This document shows, in pieces, positions 6,097-8,842 of a stretch of 8,842 nt of DNA (position 1 is the first letter of the stretch; every line of letters begins with the position of its first letter). The notes under the pieces are model-generated. The model did no database searches, was not told the DNA's origin, and saw only the letters and a list, made by a program, of their open reading frames with translations. Source of the stretch: JAFMDF01 sp964644655 (GTDB taxonomy: Bacteria; Bacteroidota; Bacteroidia; Chitinophagales; Saprospiraceae); the NCBI GenBank assembly GCA_964644655.1, contig CAZXYA010000395.1, positions 1 through 8,842 of the forward strand, read 5' to 3'. The position numbers and the translations under genes were made by a program.

Positions 6097-8064
6097 TTAT
6101 ATCACTCGCTCATTCCCTCCATCAATAGGCACTTGTGCCCCAGTAATCTTCCCAAACGTCTTCCCCAACATCGCCACCGCCAAATCTGCTACATCATGGG
6201 AAGTTACTTCCGTCTTTAGCATATTATTCGTTTTGTATTCCTTTACTGTCATTCCATAATGTTTAGCTCTAGAATTAAGTACTTCATCTGTCCAAATCGC
6301 CGTATCATAAACTGCATTAGGGTGCATCATATTAACTCGAATACCTTTGCCTCCTAATTCCATCGCCGCAATTCTACCTAATTGATTTAAGCCTGCTTTG
6401 GCAACCGAATAGGCAGCAGCACCTGGTCCTGGTGCAGGTACATTTTTAGAAACAATGAAAACCACAGCAGGATCAAAACCCAATTCCAAATAAGGTACAC
6501 ATAGTTGCAATAAACGTTGATGGCTTGTTACATTAATGTCTAGGCTTTTTTGCCAATTTTTAGCTTCTATGTCGGCGATTTTGGCAGATTTTGGAAAGAT
6601 ACCTGCATTAGAAATCAACATATCAATACCACCAAATTGCATAACTGTTTGGGCAATCGCCTTTTCTAGTTGTTTGGTATTGGTCACATCGCATTGGATG
6701 CCTAAGATTTCCTTTTGCGGAAAGCAAGTGTTGATTTTTTTATCAATATCCAAAGCGGCAACAACTGCTCCGTTTGCCACTAAACTTTCTACACAAGCTT
6801 TACCTATTCCACTTGCTGCACCTGTTACAATAGCTATTTTTCCAGCCATTGCTTTTGGTTTGCCTGCCCTCGACAGTTTTGCTTGTTCTAAACTCCAATA
6901 TTCGACTGCAAATAAATCTTTTTGGGGCAAAGCATTCCAGCCTCCTAAATGTTCGGCTTGGTGAATCGCTTTTTTGGTATGCCGAGTAATGTCTTCAATA
7001 ATGCTATAATGTTTTGGACTTGGTCCAAAAGAAAGCGTCCCACTATTGGGTACAATTGCCCATCTAGGGGCTTGGTCGAGTAATTTTTCACCTTGATTAT
7101 ACTTTTTAAAATAGGCTTTATAATCTTTTACATATTTATCCAAATCCTTTTGGGAATTTTTGGAAAAGACCACAGGCGTTCGCTTCGTCCGAATAATGTG
7201 GTCCGGCGTAAGTGGGCCTCGACTCGTAATTTTTTTGACCTCCGATAAATTGCTAAATCCAATAGCCGCAGGAGAATCATCTAATTTACTTAAAACTGGG
7301 TTGCCCCAAATATCAGCTACTTGTTTGCGAATCGTGGCCAATTGTAAAGTATCCACTTTCCCTTTTTTAATCCCTTTTACGTCCTTCGCCTCCTGTTTTT
7401 TTAAGTATTTTTCTGCGGTATCTACAATGTTTATCATTTTTTCATAAGCCTGCTTAGGGTCATGATCAAAAGTAAAAACGCCATGACTCATCAATATCAT
7501 GCCATCCAAGCTATCCCAATCAACTCCTTGGGTCATTTCATAAATAGTTTTGGCTAATATAAACCCCGGCATCACATAAGGAATTATCAGCATGTTCTTC
7601 CCATAAATCTCTTGAATACGCTTTTTCCCATTGGGAGAATTGGTTATGGTAACGACTGCATCGGCATGTGTATGATCCACAAAAGTATAAGGAATCAATC
7701 CATGTAAAATCGTCTCTACCGATGGATTGGGCGCATTGGGATTGGTCATCGCCATTCTTTGATATTTGACCATATCTAAGTCAGACAATTCGGGCAATTC
7801 GACTAATTTGCGCAAAGCACTCATTTTTACAGGCGCAAAACCTTCTGCTTTAATGGTATCTAAACTCCAACCGCTTCCTTTGACATATAAAATTTCTTCT
7901 TCCTCTCCAAAGATATTGGTTTCTTTGATTTTTACAGAGGTATTTCCGCCACCATGCATGACCAAATCTTCGTCTCTTCCTAATAAATTAGAGGTGTATA
8001 CTCTTAGTTGTAATAGGTCGCCTTTTAATTTTTTGGCTTGGGTGTTGTTCCAGTTACTTTTCAT
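6097..8064 (-). CDS. Bifunctional class II aldolase / short-chain dehydrogenase
   Basis: This 655-residue cytoplasmic enzyme joins two catalytic parts. Residues about 15-240 are a class II aldolase/adducin domain: HGGGNTS (37-43) is the phosphate-binding loop, Glu117 aligns with the catalytic acid of fuculose-phosphate aldolase, and His131, His133 and His194 are the expected zinc ligands. Residues about 405-655 are an SDR: TGAASGIG (414-421) binds NAD(P), Asp459 and NAG (486-488) follow, with Asn511, Ser539, Tyr552 and Lys556 as the catalytic set. A middle segment (about 240-400) is typical of the fused family. The architecture matches RhaEW-type enzymes that cleave rhamnulose-1-phosphate and oxidise the lactaldehyde formed, but it is shorter than the roughly 700 residues I recall for those, and no rhamnose genes are nearby, so the sugar is uncertain. 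All key residues are present and it looks complete. The gap from the acetyltransferase gene is 161 bases and contains a thioredoxin remnant. Confidence 0.88.
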   Translation of the reverse strand: MKSNWNNTQAKKLKGDLLQLRVYTSNLLGRDEDLVMHGGGNTSVKIKETNIFGEEEEILYVKGSGWSLDTIKAEGFAPVKMSALRKLVELPELSDLDMVKYQRMAMTNPNAPNPSVETILHGLIPYTFVDHTHADAVVTITNSPNGKKRIQEIYGKNMLIIPYVMPGFILAKTIYEMTQGVDWDSLDGMILMSHGVFTFDHDPKQAYEKMINIVDTAEKYLKKQEAKDVKGIKKGKVDTLQLATIRKQVADIWGNPVLSKLDDSPAAIGFSNLSEVKKITSRGPLTPDHIIRTKRTPVVFSKNSQKDLDKYVKDYKAYFKKYNQGEKLLDQAPRWAIVPNSGTLSFGPSPKHYSIIEDITRHTKKAIHQAEHLGGWNALPQKDLFAVEYWSLEQAKLSRAGKPKAMAGKIAIVTGAASGIGKACVESLVANGAVVAALDIDKKINTCFPQKEILGIQCDVTNTKQLEKAIAQTVMQFGGIDMLISNAGIFPKSAKIADIEAKNWQKSLDINVTSHQRLLQLCVPYLELGFDPAVVFIVSKNVPAPGPGAAAYSVAKAGLNQLGRIAAMELGGKGIRVNMMHPNAVYDTAIWTDEVLNSRAKHYGMTVKEYKTNNMLKTEVTSHDVADLAVAMLGKTFGKITGAQVPIDGGNERVI

Positions 8065-8080
8065 AATAAAACAGTTTGAA

Positions 8081-8257
8081 TTAAATGATCCAGTTTAAGC
8101 TTCTTTTTTTATCAAAACCCATTCCTGAATAAATGATTTCCCCATTTTTATCAACAAGATAAAAAGTTGGAAAAGCAAAGATATTAAAAGGTTTGATTTC
8201 TTCAGGTTTTCTCCTAAAATCAAAGTTAAAGCAGTCTATACATTTTATGCATACCCT
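8081..8257 (-). pseudogene. Thioredoxin-fold (TlpA/AhpC-like) C-terminal remnant
   Basis: Between the acetyltransferase and aldolase genes the minus strand stays open for 58 codons, stop to stop, with no good start. Its second half reads PFNIFAFPTFYLV then DKNGEIIYSG (about 8190-8120) and ends with a TAA at 8083-8081. The FPTFYLVDKNGEIIY pattern is the cis-proline and following strands of TlpA-like or AhpC/TSA-type thioredoxin-fold proteins. The first half of the fold, including any WCxxC redox motif, is absent: the frame meets TGA (8258-8260) inside the acetyltransferase gene. It overlaps the last 11 acetyltransferase codons in another frame. The simplest reading is that a deletion or insertion replaced the 5' part of a thioredoxin-like gene with the acetyltransferase gene. 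A sequencing error is unlikely because no matching 5' part lies upstream. It is very probably not functional. Confidence 0.65.
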
Positions 8258-8744
8258 TCAATTCCTCCTTAAAAAAGGGAGCTTCTAATCTAGTTTTGCT
8301 ATGAAATTGAAAGCCTAATTTTTCGTAAAATTTAATGGCAGCAATATTTGTATCTATCACACAAAGAAAAAACACTTTTTTACCAATCCATGTTATTTCT
8401 TCTATAATGCTAAGCAGTACCTTTTTGCCAATACCTTGTCCTTTCATTTCAGGCAAGACATAAATCTTTTCCAATTCTGCTACTGTGTCAGCTATATGTT
8501 TATCCAAATTAGCTGCTAAATCAACTTTAGCAAAACCAATGGGTTTATCTACTTCTTTTATAAAATAATAGAGCAAATTTGGATTTGCCAAATCCATTGT
8601 TAATCGTTTGATGCTAAATTGATTTTCTAGATATAAATCTAGCCCATTTTCTTCCCAATGATGGGTAAAATTTTGAGTATAGGCTGATAGACAAATTTCT
8701 TGTAAACTAGTTATAGTTGAAATGGTGGCTTTTTCTAATTTCAT
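8226..8744 (-). CDS. GNAT family N-acetyltransferase
   Basis: This 172-residue protein transfers an acyl group from acyl-CoA to an amine. Residues about 3-150 make one GNAT domain. Motif A covers residues about 91-115: strand LEKIYVLPEM, then KGQGIGKKVL (101-110) with the R/Q-x-x-G-x-G-type loop that binds the pyrophosphate of CoA. Motif B is seen in IKFYEKLGF (137-145), including the Tyr140 that often acts as general acid and the usual Asn133 before it. There is no signal peptide, so it is cytoplasmic. The length is normal for the family. It is of the PaiA/spermidine-acetyltransferase-like sort, but the substrate cannot be read from the sequence. Its 3' end overlaps the thioredoxin remnant, and the stop codon coincides with TAACTTTG, a chance-level match to a -7 element. 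Upstream lies a GC-rich hairpin (8803-8833). Confidence 0.9.
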   Translation of the reverse strand: MKLEKATISTITSLQEICLSAYTQNFTHHWEENGLDLYLENQFSIKRLTMDLANPNLLYYFIKEVDKPIGFAKVDLAANLDKHIADTVAELEKIYVLPEMKGQGIGKKVLLSIIEEITWIGKKVFFLCVIDTNIAAIKFYEKLGFQFHSKTRLEAPFFKEELKGMHKMYRLL

Positions 8745-8802
8745 TAATAGCAGTTATTTAATGGCTTTAAATTAAGTACAGCGATTCAAAAGTTTGTTTA
8801 TA

Positions 8803-8833
8803 TTCCGCTCGGCGGCTTCGCCGCCGAGCGGAA
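8803..8833. repeat. Very GC-rich 14-bp perfect palindrome
   Basis: TTCCGCTCGGCGGC (8803-8816) is the exact reverse complement of 8820-8833, around a three-base loop TTC. The 12-base core is CCGCTCGGCGGC, 11 of 12 bases G or C, in a region of about one third GC. There is no T-run on either side, so it is not a normal terminator. It lies 59 bases upstream of the acetyltransferase start on the minus strand. Such hairpins look like REP-type dispersed palindromes; whether it recurs cannot be seen here. Confidence 0.8.
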
Positions 8834-8842
8834 GGGGATATT

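Noticed and set aside
6536..8098. Three plus-strand open frames (6536-6964, 7160-7447, 7766-8098)
   Set aside because: All are opposite the aldolase/dehydrogenase gene, whose motifs prove the minus strand is coding; none shows a domain or a start context.
8221..8228. TAACTTTG on the minus strand as promoter of the aldolase gene
   Set aside because: It matches the -7 consensus but overlaps the acetyltransferase stop codon, has no TTG element at the right distance and is expected several times by chance in this window.

Overview
The window looks like chromosomal DNA of a Bacteroidota bacterium, possibly from the Saprospiria or a neighbouring class. The grounds are an AT-rich composition, A-rich leaders without Shine-Dalgarno sites, a secreted propeller protein ending in a type IX secretion (T9SS) type A sorting domain, tandem FKBP-type lipoproteins, a START-like protein of a kind typical of the phylum, and a membrane anchor resembling the DUF6090 N-terminus. 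The phylum is well supported; the lower rank is a guess.

Layout. Bases 1-372 hold a heptanucleotide tandem repeat, a perfect bidirectional hairpin terminator and the leader of the first gene. On the plus strand follow a seven-bladed propeller protein with a CarboxypepD_reg-like domain and T9SS tail (373-1986), a 381-base gap with a GC-rich palindrome, two paralogous FKBP-type peptidyl-prolyl isomerase lipoproteins with one and two FKBP domains (2368-2829 and 2870-3742), a 589-base gene-poor stretch with several inverted repeats, and a small START-like (SRPBCC) protein (4332-4715). A strong bidirectional terminator (4809-4846) separates these from a minus-strand set. Read in the direction of transcription, that set is a GNAT acetyltransferase (8744-8226), a headless thioredoxin-fold remnant (8257-8081), a bifunctional class II aldolase/short-chain dehydrogenase (8064-6097) and a membrane-anchored YncE-like propeller (6000-4879). 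A very GC-rich 14-bp hairpin lies at the right edge.

How the genes work together. The two FKBP lipoproteins form a likely co-transcribed duplicated pair working outside the inner membrane. The propeller proteins are envelope or surface proteins of unknown ligand. The aldolase/dehydrogenase is a cytoplasmic sugar-catabolic enzyme, but no kinase, isomerase or transporter for its pathway is here. The minus-strand genes share direction but have gaps of 96 and 161 bases, so they may not be one operon. I see no phage, CRISPR, toxin-antitoxin, transposase or other defence module, and nothing I would call a new multi-gene system. The most distinctive points are the degenerate first domain of the two-domain FKBP lipoprotein, the DUF6090-like anchor on the YncE-like propeller, the thioredoxin remnant overlapping the acetyltransferase gene, and the GC-rich palindromes.
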